Source: Ferdinandcohnia salidurans
Lineage (GTDB): Bacteria > Bacillota > Bacilli > Bacillales > Bacillaceae_L
Assembly (NCBI RefSeq): GCF_042680725.1
Contig: NZ_JBHUEK010000017.1
Span: forward strand, 62,001-126,000
Length of the DNA: 64,000 bases
Reading direction: 5' to 3'
This document shows positions 1-7,970 of the stretch, piece by piece. Under the pieces are notes generated by a model, which was given only the letters and a program-made list of their open reading frames with translations, searched no databases and was not told where the DNA came from. The number at the start of each line of letters is the position of its first letter. The stretch's first letter is position 1. The position numbers and the translations under genes were made by a program.

Positions 1-339
1 GCCAACTTTAACTGGCTCTAAATGCTCACTCCACGACTTCATTCCACCTTTAAGGTAAGAAACTGTAAGTCCTGCTTCAGAAAGCATATCGGCTACCATG
101 ACAGATGAACCTTCTTTAGCACACACCACTAAGATATCCTGATCTTTCGGCAGCTTTTGAAGGATTCCCTCAACTCCGTCTAGTAATTCAAAGTAAGGAA
201 TGTTTAAATAGTCGAAGTTTTCACCTTCAATTTTCCAATCGTTAAAATCACTTTCATTACGAACGTCTAAGATAAACAATGTTTCTTCATCGAACACTTT
301 TTTCGTAACATCTTTTGCAGTCATTACGTTAACAGCCAT
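1..339 (-). CDS. Rhodanese domain of a rhodanese-MBL fold sulfur enzyme (C-terminus outside window)
   Basis: The 113 visible residues form a rhodanese domain. It has an LDVRNESDF entry motif near residue 24 and an active-site loop with Cys73 (CAKEGSS). It ends at a GGMKSW segment, just where an MBL-fold dioxygenase domain usually follows in Bacillus homologues. Such fusions oxidise or transfer persulfide sulfur in the cytoplasm. The ATG at 337-339 follows a strong AGGGGGT site. An operator-like palindrome (348-364) lies directly upstream. The gene is the last visible one of the persulfide cluster. The MBL half is inferred, because the window cuts the gene. Confidence 0.85.
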   Translation of the reverse strand, partial: MAVNVMTAKDVTKKVFDEETLFILDVRNESDFNDWKIEGENFDYLNIPYFELLDGVEGILQKLPKDQDILVVCAKEGSSVMVADMLSEAGLTVSYLKGGMKSWSEHLEPVKVG

Positions 340-347
340 TATCAAAA

Positions 348-364
348 TTACCCCCTATGGTATA
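348..364 (-). promoter_or_regulatory. CsoR/CstR-type operator-like sequence before the rhodanese-MBL gene
   Basis: The sequence TACCCCCTATGGTATA is a slightly degenerate copy of the TACCC-N-GGGTA palindrome bound by CsoR-family repressors. It overlaps the ribosome binding site of the next gene. Three better copies occur in the same cluster. Confidence 0.5.
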
Positions 365-390
365 TTTTTGTTTAAAAAAATTTATATTTT

Positions 391-966
391 TTATTTTGTA
401 ATATTTGTTGTGTTACCTGTCCAATTGCTCATTCCAGGAACGACATTCTTTACGTTCACAAATCCATTCTCAGTTAACTTTTGTGACGCTAAGTCACTTC
501 GACTACCAGTACGGCAAATCACATAAATCTCTTTCTCTTTATTTAATTCATCAAATCTATCTTCTAATTCTCCTAATGGTATAGAAATTGCTTCCGGAAT
601 ATGATTAAATGCAAATTCTGCTGCTTCACGAACATCAAGAACAAGAATATCCTTTCCAGAAGAAATAGTAGCCTCTAGAACTTCGTTTGATACTACATTG
701 GGATGTTTCTTTTCTACAACTTCATCCCCGCTAGCTTTACGTATATAATGTCTAAGTACATCGCCCTCTTCAAGAGTACCAAGGTATTGATGTCCCGTAC
801 TCTCAGCCCATGCTTTAAGATCTGCTTTTGAACCCTTATCAGTTGCTTGGACCTCTAGGACCTGACCGCCCTCTAGATTATTCATTGCTTTTTTCGTTTT
901 CACGATTGGCATTGGGCATGCTAAGCCTTTTGCATCCAATACAAAATTCGTTTTTAATGACTCCAT
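391..966 (-). CDS. TusA-rhodanese fusion sulfurtransferase (YrkF-like)
   Basis: The protein (191 aa from the chosen start) fuses a TusA/SirA sulfur-carrier domain to a rhodanese domain. Carrier Cys17 sits in the ACPMP motif. The rhodanese domain covers about residues 100-185, with Cys151 in CRTGSRS. This order matches B. subtilis YrkF. It probably relays persulfide sulfur between cytoplasmic partners. ATGs occur at 969 and 966; 966 has the better spacing to GGGAGG. The gene has its own TATAAT-like element and operator upstream (1047-1066). The TusA domain is a close paralogue of the free TusA at 1670-1897. Confidence 0.9.
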   Translation of the reverse strand: MESLKTNFVLDAKGLACPMPIVKTKKAMNNLEGGQVLEVQATDKGSKADLKAWAESTGHQYLGTLEEGDVLRHYIRKASGDEVVEKKHPNVVSNEVLEATISSGKDILVLDVREAAEFAFNHIPEAISIPLGELEDRFDELNKEKEIYVICRTGSRSDLASQKLTENGFVNVKNVVPGMSNWTGNTTNITK

Positions 967-1046
967 CATTATTCCTCCCAATTATATTTCCTGTAGACAT
1001 ATATGCAAGGAATGCATATATGTCATGATATTTATTTGGATTACCA

Positions 1047-1066
1047 ATACCCGTTTAGGTATTATA
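1047..1066 (-). promoter_or_regulatory. Operator-like palindrome overlapping a -10 box, upstream of the TusA-rhodanese gene
   Basis: ATACCCGTTTAGGTAT (1047-1062) is an inverted repeat of the CsoR/CstR operator type. Its right edge overlaps a perfect TATAAT read on the minus strand (1061-1066). A TTGAAT-like -35 lies 15 bp further upstream. A repressor bound here would block the -10 element. Confidence 0.6.
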
Positions 1067-1159
1067 ATAACTAAAAAAATAATTCAACTTTATCTTCCCA
1101 AAAGAGCATTCCGCCCTTCATGATGATCACTTTGAATCATTGTTTTTCAAGAAATACAT

Positions 1160-1639
1160 TTAGATAAACAGATTCACATTTCCATCTTCAGCATCTGCTA
1201 AATATGCTGCAACACCTGCTAATTCAACATTTTCTAGAAGTTCTTCTTGTTTAAGTCCAAGTAAATCCATTGTCATTGTACATGCAACAAGCTTTATATC
1301 CTGCTCTTGCGCCATTTCAATAAGCTGTGGTAATGGTAGTGCATTGTGCTTTTTCATAACATCTTTAATCATTTTTGGCCCCATACCTGCCATATTCATT
1401 TTTGAAAGTCCTAGTTTATTTGCACCTCTAGGCATCATTTTACCAAACATTTTTTCAATGAAACTTTTGTCAGATTTAATTACTTCATCTTTACGTAAGG
1501 CATTTAATCCCCAAAACGTATGGAAAATGGTTACTTCATGATCATACGCTGCTGCACCATTTGCAATAATATAAGCAGCCATTGCTTTGTCATAATCCCC
1601 GCTAAATAATACGATCGTTGTCTTTTTTCTCTCAGTCAT
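1160..1639 (-). CDS. DsrE/DsrF/DrsH-like sulfur relay protein (YrkE-like)
   Basis: The protein (159 aa) matches the DsrE2 family. It opens with a TTIVLFSGDYDKAMAA strand-loop and has a conserved Cys in VACTMTMDLLG near residue 120. It also carries a lysine- and methionine-rich insert around residues 60-95. DsrE proteins accept persulfide sulfur from rhodanese or TusA partners, and this gene sits between two TusA genes. It follows the free TusA gene by about 30 bp with its own GGGGAGG site, so the two are probably co-transcribed. The direction of sulfur flow cannot be read from sequence. Confidence 0.85.
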   Translation of the reverse strand: MTERKKTTIVLFSGDYDKAMAAYIIANGAAAYDHEVTIFHTFWGLNALRKDEVIKSDKSFIEKMFGKMMPRGANKLGLSKMNMAGMGPKMIKDVMKKHNALPLPQLIEMAQEQDIKLVACTMTMDLLGLKQEELLENVELAGVAAYLADAEDGNVNLFI

Positions 1640-1669
1640 TCTTTTTCCTCCCCGTTTTCTTCAAAGTTA

Positions 1670-1897
1670 TTAGCCTTTTTTAATATAAAAGTAAAGAACA
1701 CCATTTTCTTCTTTTGATTCAACTACTTCATGTCCAGTAGATGCTGCCCATGCTGTTAAATCATTTTTTGCACCTTTGTCAGTTGCAAGAACCTCTAAGA
1801 TTTGTCCTGACTCAAGATCATCAATTGCTTTTTTTGTTTTTACAATAGGCATTGGGCAAGCTAACCCTTTTGCATCTAACACTTTATCTATATTCAT
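1670..1897 (-). CDS. TusA-family sulfur carrier protein
   Basis: This 75-aa single-domain protein carries the GLACPMPIVKTKKA motif, with the carrier Cys near residue 14, typical of TusA/SirA/YeeD proteins. It would hold sulfur as a cysteine persulfide and pass it to partners. The ATG at 1897 follows GGAGGT at good spacing; an upstream ATG at 1912 overlaps that site and is rejected. It is the first gene after two tandem operator-bearing promoters, so it heads the inducible transcript that continues into the DsrE-like gene. Confidence 0.9.
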   Translation of the reverse strand: MNIDKVLDAKGLACPMPIVKTKKAIDDLESGQILEVLATDKGAKNDLTAWAASTGHEVVESKEENGVLYFYIKKG

Positions 1898-1928
1898 GTA
1901 GATAACCTCCAAATTTCGTTTTTACCTT

Positions 1929-1973
1929 TACCCCTATGGGTATAATCTTAACTAAAATAAAAATGGGTGTCAA
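1929..1973 (-). promoter_or_regulatory. Sigma-A promoter with downstream CsoR/CstR-type operator
   Basis: On the minus strand TTGACA (1968-1973) and TAAGAT (1945-1950) are 17 bp apart. The palindrome TACCCCTATGGGTATA (1929-1944) follows directly over the predicted start of transcription. The layout suggests repression of tusA-dsrE until a persulfide signal releases the repressor. No regulator gene lies in the window. Confidence 0.65.
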
Positions 1974-2018
1974 CCCTGTTATTTACTTAATTATGATTCA
2001 AACTTCAAATGCTGCTGT

Positions 2019-2034
2019 TGTGATAAATATCACA
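2019..2034. promoter_or_regulatory. Fnr/Crp-family-like palindrome TGTGA-N6-TCACA
   Basis: TGTGATAAATATCACA is a perfect inverted repeat that matches the site recognised by Fnr/Crp-type regulators. It lies between the two operator-bearing promoters, just past the -10 of the upstream one. Oxygen or redox input into the sulfur locus is an inference. Confidence 0.5.
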
Positions 2035-2040
2035 CTACCC

Positions 2041-2069
2041 ATACTATACCCTAATGGGTATCTTGTCAA
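2041..2069 (-). promoter_or_regulatory. Sigma-A promoter with operator palindrome inside the spacer
   Basis: TTGACA (2064-2069) and TAGTAT (2041-2046) on the minus strand are separated by 17 bp. The spacer is almost entirely filled by the palindrome ATACCCTAATGGGTAT (2046-2061). An operator inside the spacer is a classic arrangement for tight repression. It would drive the TusA gene from further upstream than the 1945-1973 promoter. Confidence 0.65.
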
Positions 2070-2070
2070 C

Positions 2071-2114
2071 AAATAAAATAAAAAAGTTGGATGCATTTTT
2101 CATATACACCCAAC
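2071..2114 (-). terminator. Rho-independent terminator after the DUF302 gene
   Basis: On the minus strand an 11-bp stem with one or two G-U pairs (2086-2114) and a 7-nt loop is followed by a T-rich run. It separates the DUF302 transcript from the TusA promoters. Confidence 0.8.
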
Positions 2115-2122
2115 TATAGCTA

Positions 2123-2506
2123 TTACACGCTTTTTTCAATACATCGTATTAGTCTTTCTTCAATATCTTTAGCTATAGTCTGTATCTTTTCATCGTTCAT
2201 CATGGTAATGAGTGAGGTCGGTCTTGGCATTCCGATATTTGTCTTTTCATTATCAGTATAGACCACTATCTTACATGGCAGGAAATAACCTGCCATTAAG
2301 TTTTCACTAATTACTCTATACGCTTCATGGGGATTACATACTTCAAGAACTTTAAAATCTTTTTGAAAATCAAGACCTTTTGATTGCAGTTTTTCCTTCA
2401 AATCGAAATTCCACAACACACCGAATTGTTCCTCTTTTAAATTGTCCTCTAGGCTTTTTATCGCTTCTTCCAGATTCTTATCCGTTGTTACCGTATAATC
2501 AAACAT
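2123..2506 (-). CDS. DUF302 domain protein
   Basis: The protein (127 aa) is a single DUF302 domain. Typical are the opening YTVTTDKNLEEAIKSLEDNLKE, the central FKVLEVCNPHEAYRVI segment with its Cys, and LMAGYFLPCKIVVY. DUF302 proteins are small cytoplasmic proteins of unknown biochemical role that often sit next to CsoR/CstR-regulated sulfur genes, as here. The ATG follows AAGGAGATC. A terminator separates it from the TusA promoters, so it is its own unit or ends an upstream one. Confidence 0.85.
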   Translation of the reverse strand: MFDYTVTTDKNLEEAIKSLEDNLKEEQFGVLWNFDLKEKLQSKGLDFQKDFKVLEVCNPHEAYRVISENLMAGYFLPCKIVVYTDNEKTNIGMPRPTSLITMMNDEKIQTIAKDIEERLIRCIEKSV

Positions 2507-2608
2507 CCTGATCTCCTTTATTCATTAATTTCAATCATCAAAGTCATCCTTGTTTTTTACATCGAAAAAAGTCCTCATGCCGATTTGCAAAAGGACGCTA
2601 CCTGTATT

Positions 2609-3631
2609 TTATAAATGATTCTTTTTCCTTATTAATTCATCTCTATCGGAAGCCATTGGAGGCTGTTCTAACCACCCATTTTTTATCATGATGTTAGTTC
2701 CATCCTCAGCATACAACTGTACTTCTAATGATAGCCTGTTGTACATTGTACTTATATCACCCCTCGGGCTCTGACTAATAGCAGTACCGTAATACCCAAC
2801 ACTCAAAGTTATCAAACCAGATGTGAAGAACATCATAAGTTTATCTGAAAATGTATGTGCTGTACTATTTGTTATCTCAGAATCCCAGCCCATTGGTGCC
2901 GGGAGTTTACTTTCCTCTAACTTACCTCTAAATAATTTTATATGTTTATTCCCAACTTCTAACCCTTTTAAAAAGAATTGTTTTACATCCTTATCTCGTG
3001 CAACTTGACTGAAACCAGTAAGGGTCGCTACTCCCAAAGCGTTTCTTTGGAGATTTGAGAATAAATTGGCTACTTCAGCAGCCGTTAATGGTCTTTTCTC
3101 TCCAACTACATCTAACATAAACCATTGCTTTTTCACAAATTCAACCTTCTCCAAATTAGGCAAACTTGGGGGCCTGACAAACAATCCTTTTGACAATAAT
3201 AAATCGGTTGATTTTTTATACAATTGCATGGTTTCACTAAGGCATTCCATGTAATAGTTTTTAATATCATCTCTAACAGATGCTGCCACACCCCCAGCAT
3301 ATGATGTAAGTCCAACCTTAGACATTTGGTTTATAAAATTTAGTGCAAAACTGTCTGAATAAAGCCGAGGAGCGGTTACGTCCACATCCTCTTTTAAACT
3401 AAAACCACATGGAACCACATTTTTTTCCTCTGTTAAAATGGCGGTGATTTTTTGAATATGTGATTGCGATAACTCTAAAGAAAATTTAATGATGGGCTTA
3501 ATCTCATCATCTTCAGCTTTTTCTAAAAAATACGAAAGGACACATATGCTTGCGCTATCATTTAAGTATTGAATCCAAAGTTGAGCAATCTCACCTGCTG
3601 TAAGCCTGATCTGACTTCCCTTACCCTCCAT
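2609..3631 (-). CDS. DUF3231 family protein, copy 1 (tandem ferritin-like halves)
   Basis: This 340-aa protein has two related halves. Each begins with a (R/K)xLTAxEIxxLW-like motif (about residues 8-17 and 178-190) and ends near a GLxxxxxGYYG-like helix. The family is predicted to be all-helical and ferritin-like, and is confined mainly to spore-forming Bacillales; its function is not established. The C-terminal half has conserved WDSEITNS and FSDKLMMF segments shared with the two paralogues at 45464 and 49513. No signal peptide is visible. The ATG follows TGGAGGTTACTT. The gene stands alone. Confidence 0.85.
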   Translation of the reverse strand: MEGKGSQIRLTAGEIAQLWIQYLNDSASICVLSYFLEKAEDDEIKPIIKFSLELSQSHIQKITAILTEEKNVVPCGFSLKEDVDVTAPRLYSDSFALNFINQMSKVGLTSYAGGVAASVRDDIKNYYMECLSETMQLYKKSTDLLLSKGLFVRPPSLPNLEKVEFVKKQWFMLDVVGEKRPLTAAEVANLFSNLQRNALGVATLTGFSQVARDKDVKQFFLKGLEVGNKHIKLFRGKLEESKLPAPMGWDSEITNSTAHTFSDKLMMFFTSGLITLSVGYYGTAISQSPRGDISTMYNRLSLEVQLYAEDGTNIMIKNGWLEQPPMASDRDELIRKKNHL

Positions 3632-3733
3632 AAGTAACCTCCAAAAAAGTTATACTAAAAACTAACTTCCCCATAAATTACTAATCGTATGTATTACTTG
3701 GAACACATAAATTTCTCGGCTATAGTAACATTT

Positions 3734-4276
3734 TTAATTCCTTATACTTGATTTAAGTCTAGCTATTATCAAATACACAATCTGGGATAAAAAAACAAAT
3801 CCAAAAAATGACTTTGTATGTGTCCAGTTATGTAAAATAAACATCTCCCCTTTAATAAATAGAGGTTCACAAACATAAGCGAATAGTGCCGAACCTAGTA
3901 CAGACATAATAAAATAACTATAAAATCTTGTTGAAAGTTGGTAAATAAACATAAATAAAACAGGAATTACTGTAATATCTGCCGGAAACAAGGGAGGTAT
4001 CATTGGTAACAATTTGTCTGGATAACCCCATAAAATCAATTCTCCACCAATAACATCAAAAAGCGATGCCAAAACTGACCATATAAGTCCATAGCTTAAA
4101 ATTTCAAAGGTTCTCTTTTTATCGTGAAATATTACCCATAAAATCCAGGGGATAATAGTGGCAGCAAGTAATAACCACCATTTCCAAGTGAATAAATCAT
4201 CCTGGATCCAATGCTTAAAAGCAACATCTTTTAATGATTCTCTAGCTTTTTTAACATCTTCATATGATGGTTTCAT
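3734..4276 (-). CDS. CBO0543-type multi-pass membrane protein, copy 1
   Basis: This 180-aa protein has a charged N-terminal stretch of about 28 residues and roughly five hydrophobic segments. It carries family hallmarks: WKWWLLLAATIIPW, a Trp-Gly-Tyr-Pro-Asp segment (WGYPDKLLP) before an outer loop, and PxDITVIPVLFMFIYQ. The family is found in Bacillales and Clostridia, has no known function, and is annotated CBO0543 after a Clostridium botulinum member. Several other copies lie in this window. The closest in form is the one at 9468-10067. Confidence 0.75.
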   Translation of the reverse strand: MKPSYEDVKKARESLKDVAFKHWIQDDLFTWKWWLLLAATIIPWILWVIFHDKKRTFEILSYGLIWSVLASLFDVIGGELILWGYPDKLLPMIPPLFPADITVIPVLFMFIYQLSTRFYSYFIMSVLGSALFAYVCEPLFIKGEMFILHNWTHTKSFFGFVFLSQIVYLIIARLKSSIRN

Positions 4277-4551
4277 TGTCTTTCATCCCCGATTCATAAT
4301 CCTATATTTAATTTTTCCATTTATAAAGTTAATATTCTTACAAACTATTCCCCTGAAACCTTTTATAAGGATTTTTCATTGGCAACTGGTCAGCCGGTTT
4401 AAAAATTATATTTGTTAATAAAGTTATTTTTTTAGTAAAAGATAAATGCAACTAGGAGTTATCATCAGTCATTTATTTCTATTTCTTTCATCCATTTAGC
4501 ATTAAATACTATGAACTGAAAAGAAATAAGAAATAGTAAAGGAGTACTTAG

Positions 4552-5025
4552 ATGATTTTGGTCTTTTTTATCGTATTAAATATAATTGTTCTCTTTCTTT
4601 TTATAATGAAAAAGAAAAGACTTCATATTCTTGAAATCCTTGTTTATTGGCTGATTGCTACATACCTTTATCAAAATTTTTCAGCACTTTGTTATATGAA
4701 CTTTAAAACATTGATTATTCCCGAAAAACTAACCTTTGAATTATCTCATTTTGTAAACAGGATTATACTTTTTCCGTTACTTATGGTAACTTTTCTTCAC
4801 TATTATCTAGTTTTCAATACGACCTTTAAAAGGATCTTACTAACCGGAAGTTTTATCATCCTATTATCTGGGTTGGAGTGGCTATCCGATTATGTAGGTG
4901 TTCTAATTCATGTCAATTGGCAGATTTGGTGGTCACCTTCCTTCTGGTTAGCAGCTCTTATGGTTTTAATTGGAGTTATGACATTATTTAGAAAGATGTT
5001 ACAAAAAGGAGGAGCGAATGCATGA
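4552..5025 (+). CDS. CBO0543-type membrane protein, copy 2
   Basis: This 157-aa protein has about five membrane segments, almost no soluble region, and a short basic KKKR turn after the first helix. A WLSDYVGVLIHVNWQIWWS segment near residue 120 resembles the Trp-rich motif of the family. The stop codon region overlaps the start of the next gene by 4 bp, so the pair is translationally coupled. The function is unknown. It starts at ATG after AAAGGAGTACTTAG. Confidence 0.65.
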   Translation: MILVFFIVLNIIVLFLFIMKKKRLHILEILVYWLIATYLYQNFSALCYMNFKTLIIPEKLTFELSHFVNRIILFPLLMVTFLHYYLVFNTTFKRILLTGSFIILLSGLEWLSDYVGVLIHVNWQIWWSPSFWLAALMVLIGVMTLFRKMLQKGGANA

Positions 5026-5549
5026 ATGTAACGTTTGATTGGAATGAATGGTTTTTCATACTATCTTCTTGTTTGGCTTTCCTTTTGTTTTTACCCATTC
5101 GAAAGTATTTTTCCCCCGTAATGGTAACAATTATTTGGGTATATAATATTGCATTGGTTTCAACCATTGATTATTTTCTTCTTGCTACTCCTTTCAAACT
5201 ATATATTTTTGGCGATAATTTATCCTACGAACTTTCAGGTGCATTGTTTCATTTATTTATGTATCCCATTGCGTCCCTACTCTTTTTATTTGTCTATGAT
5301 AAGTGGAAACTTTATGGAACTAAAACATTTTGGTACATTCTGTTTTGGACTGGCTTTGCAGTTTTATTTGAATGGGTTTGTGTAAAAAATCATGCTTTGA
5401 CCTATACAGGATGGAAACTATATTATTCAATCCCAACTTATCCCATTGCAGCCTTCATGTTGATATTTCTTTTTCGCTTTACTAAAAAGGAACTTCAAGT
5501 TCTAAAAGCCCCACCAAAATATACACCACCTGAAGCCCCAGAAAGTTAA
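5022..5549 (+). CDS. CBO0543-type membrane protein, copy 3
   Basis: This 175-aa protein has about five membrane segments with the family's FDWNEWFFILSS opening. It also has a YTGWKLYYSIPTYPIAAFMLI motif near the C-terminus and a proline-rich tail. It overlaps the preceding copy by 4 bp (ATGA), and a strong hairpin (5564-5609) follows, so copies 2 and 3 form a two-gene unit. The two may work as a heteromeric membrane complex; that is inference from the coupling only. Confidence 0.65.
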   Translation: MNVTFDWNEWFFILSSCLAFLLFLPIRKYFSPVMVTIIWVYNIALVSTIDYFLLATPFKLYIFGDNLSYELSGALFHLFMYPIASLLFLFVYDKWKLYGTKTFWYILFWTGFAVLFEWVCVKNHALTYTGWKLYYSIPTYPIAAFMLIFLFRFTKKELQVLKAPPKYTPPEAPES

Positions 5550-5563
5550 TACATCCACCTATC

Positions 5564-5609
5564 AAAAAACACTGGTTAATTGATTTTAACAATTAGTCCA
5601 GTGTTTTTT
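5564..5609. terminator. Bidirectional terminator between convergent membrane-protein genes
   Basis: A near-perfect inverted repeat has AAAAAACACTGG at one end and CCAGTGTTTTTT at the other. It can stop both the + strand unit ending at 5549 and the - strand gene ending at 5683. Confidence 0.85.
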
Positions 5610-5682
5610 ACAAAAGTATTTAACTACGCTATAAGTAGTATCCTATATCACTAAATTCATTTAGTTTTACCAATCTAACCTA

Positions 5683-6147
5683 CTATTTAACGGCTTCATT
5701 TTCTAATTTACAAATCAACTTATAATAACCCAATAAAATAAGGATTTGAATAGGAACAACAATCGAATCATACCACAACTCCCACCATCCAAGATGGAAA
5801 TATCCCCAAGGTTCCGGAAGTAAGGTAAGTCCTTCGTAAATGAGAACACCTATTGTCCAACAGGTTATATAAATAACCTTTTTAAAAAAATGGGAGTTAA
5901 AAGGAAACCAACTTAGAAGCAATACGTTTATTGGAGGAATTAAAAGAGTATGAGGAAGAACTCCTATCCAATCTACACCTTTATCAAAATACCAGTACCC
6001 ATGGTACTTAAATTCAATGAACACATCAAAAGTTACCTGAAATGCAATCGTAAATGACCATATACTAAGATTTCGGTGCGTCGGAATTTTGTTTCTTTTA
6101 TAGGCAATATAATTAAATAAGAGAATCGAAATTAAAAGTAAAAACAT
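5683..6147 (-). CDS. CBO0543-type membrane protein, copy 4
   Basis: This 154-aa protein has about five membrane segments. It has the KIPTHRNLSIWSFTIAFQVTFDVFIEFKYHGYWYF region and a C-terminal WGYFHLGWWELWYDSIVVPIQI motif. Both aromatic motifs match the CBO0543 type of small membrane protein. The start follows a modest AAAAGGAAAA site. It converges on the copy 2-3 unit. Four copies within 2.5 kb point to local duplication, although they are now divergent. The function is unknown. Confidence 0.65.
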   Translation of the reverse strand: MFLLLISILLFNYIAYKRNKIPTHRNLSIWSFTIAFQVTFDVFIEFKYHGYWYFDKGVDWIGVLPHTLLIPPINVLLLSWFPFNSHFFKKVIYITCWTIGVLIYEGLTLLPEPWGYFHLGWWELWYDSIVVPIQILILLGYYKLICKLENEAVK

Positions 6148-6353
6148 AAATTTTTTCCTTTTTTAATTTTTTATTAGATTATCCTGTACAAACTTATTTA
6201 TACATAACAGACTCCTATTCAACTATTGCCCCATTATCCAATGATATTCCTACAAACCATTGTGTTGGATACTGCAATTAATCCCTTTAGATGGTATGGA
6301 ATATAAAAATGTAAAAAAGAATATAGTCTACTAGAATGGAGGAGTGAAAGATT

Positions 6354-6656
6354 ATGGCGAAGATGATCATTATGTATGAGGAACCAAAGGATAAGGAAAA
6401 GTTTGATAAACATTATTTTGATGTACATGTCCCACTCGGAAGGAAAATACCAAATATCATTAAGGATTCCGTCCATCGTGTAATGAACTCCCAAGGGAGT
6501 GACTTAAACCTCTATCTGATTACGATTTTAGAATTCGAAAACATGGAAAAATTAATGGAGGCCTTTAACAGCCCAGAAGCAAAACAAGCGGAACAAGACG
6601 GCGCAAACTTCTTCCACTACCTACACAAACCACCCATTATCACTATCGTAGAATAG
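6354..6656 (+). CDS. EthD family protein
   Basis: This 100-aa protein is a single EthD-type alpha/beta barrel domain. It opens with a (K)MIIMYEEPKDKEKFDKHYFDVHVPL motif containing the conserved HYFDVHVPL core, and it has a late HYLHKPP segment. EthD-like proteins form dimers. Some are tied to degradation of ethers or polyketide cyclisation, but most small bacterial copies have no assigned substrate. The ATG follows a GGAGGAGTGAAAGATT site. It stands alone. A dispersed GGGACAGGTCCC palindrome begins just after the stop codon. Confidence 0.8.
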   Translation: MAKMIIMYEEPKDKEKFDKHYFDVHVPLGRKIPNIIKDSVHRVMNSQGSDLNLYLITILEFENMEKLMEAFNSPEAKQAEQDGANFFHYLHKPPIITIVE

Positions 6657-6684
6657 GGACGAAGGGACAGGTCCCGCGTCCCAG
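6656..6684. repeat. Dispersed GGGACAGGTCCC-type palindromic repeat
   Basis: The sequence GGGACAGGTCCC is followed by CGCGTCCC, so it can form alternative small hairpins. A related, longer copy occurs at 50606-50656 in this window. Such palindromes are widely scattered between genes in Bacillaceae genomes. No function can be read from it. Confidence 0.6.
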
Positions 6685-6839
6685 TCCATACTTAAACAGA
6701 TGAGTTGGCATCCCTTATTTTCTTCTTTTTAATGCAAATAATAGCCCACAGTGGGAAATCAAATTCCATCTGTGGGCGCAACAAGGATTGTTTTTTCATT
6801 ACTCAAATCAAGCATGGATCGACTCCTAAAAACACATCC

Positions 6840-7814
6840 TTAAATACAAGCTTTATATTCATCCATAATGTTATGAATGATGGTTTGGACGGGAAGAATT
6901 TCGTTTATTTCATGCACTCTCGCTCCCGCAAATACAAGACCATTCTCGCAATCCCCTTCCATTGATGTGATCAATGAATCCATTGTACAAAAGCGATAAG
7001 AGCAATCTTTCAAACAATCAATACACTTTTTAATTTTTACTTTTTTATCATAAGAAATTAGTTCAGTAAAATGATTCTTTATTGCACGACCTTCCAATCC
7101 CACGGTTGTTTTCACCATAACCGTATCTTCCTTTTTCGCTTGTACATATTTTTCTTTAAACGATAATGGTGCGTCACATTCGTTACTCGCAACAAATCTT
7201 GTTCCCATTTGAACACCGGAAGCTCCCATTTGAATGGCACGAGCGAGATCTTCTCCAGTCATAATTCCCCCAGCAGCAATTACGGGAATCTTAACAGCTT
7301 CCACCACTTCAGGTAAAATATCGAACAAAGGTCTTTCTGTACCCAGGTGCCCACCAGCCTCATTTCCTTCTACAACAACGGCAGAAGCACCCAGACGTTC
7401 TGATATTTTTGCAAGCCTTGCTGAAGACACAATGGAGATCACCGGTATTCCAGCTTCTCGGCCCCAACTATACATATCTCTAGATATACCAGCTCCTGAA
7501 ATAATGAAATCGACTTTTTCCTCAATCGCTACTTTCATTTTTTCAGCAAAATCATTCATCGCAAAAAGAACATTCACACCTATATAGCCACCATCCTGAA
7601 TGGATTCTTTCGCCTTCCTTATGTGAAATCGCAATTCATCAAAACTAATTCCTGTCCCTGAAATAATTCCGATACCTCCAGCATTTGCAACAGCAGAAGC
7701 AAGACCGCTTAACGAAATACCTACTCCCATTCCTCCTTGCATGATTGGAACCTTTGGTGCCATATGACCTATTTTTAATTGTGGAAAGCTCAAAAGAATA
7801 CCCCATTTCGTCAT
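6840..7814 (-). CDS. Nitronate monooxygenase / 2-nitropropane dioxygenase-like flavoprotein
   Basis: This 324-aa protein has the FMN-binding TIM-barrel of the NMO/NPD family. Visible are PIMQGGMGVGIS near residue 24, VEGNEAGGHLG in the middle, PVIAAGGIMTGEDLARA, and GASGVQMGTRFVASNE for phosphate binding. These enzymes oxidise alkyl nitronates such as propionate-3-nitronate using FMN and oxygen; some relatives act on other substrates. The C-terminus has a cysteine-rich patch (CIDCLKDCSYRFC) common in the Bacillus/Clostridium subgroup. It is a single gene. Confidence 0.85.
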   Translation of the reverse strand: MTKWGILLSFPQLKIGHMAPKVPIMQGGMGVGISLSGLASAVANAGGIGIISGTGISFDELRFHIRKAKESIQDGGYIGVNVLFAMNDFAEKMKVAIEEKVDFIISGAGISRDMYSWGREAGIPVISIVSSARLAKISERLGASAVVVEGNEAGGHLGTERPLFDILPEVVEAVKIPVIAAGGIMTGEDLARAIQMGASGVQMGTRFVASNECDAPLSFKEKYVQAKKEDTVMVKTTVGLEGRAIKNHFTELISYDKKVKIKKCIDCLKDCSYRFCTMDSLITSMEGDCENGLVFAGARVHEINEILPVQTIIHNIMDEYKACI

Positions 7815-7970
7815 TATTGTTATCCTTCAAGCTTATTTTAACGACTGGGTATCAAATGAATAGTTACAAATATAATACCTCATCCTAAAAGTAGATCATA
7901 ATTTTGTTGTTTTCACAAAATGTTCAAGAATCGTTGCTATCAAAAGACCTAGTTCTAGTCGGAAGCGTCC

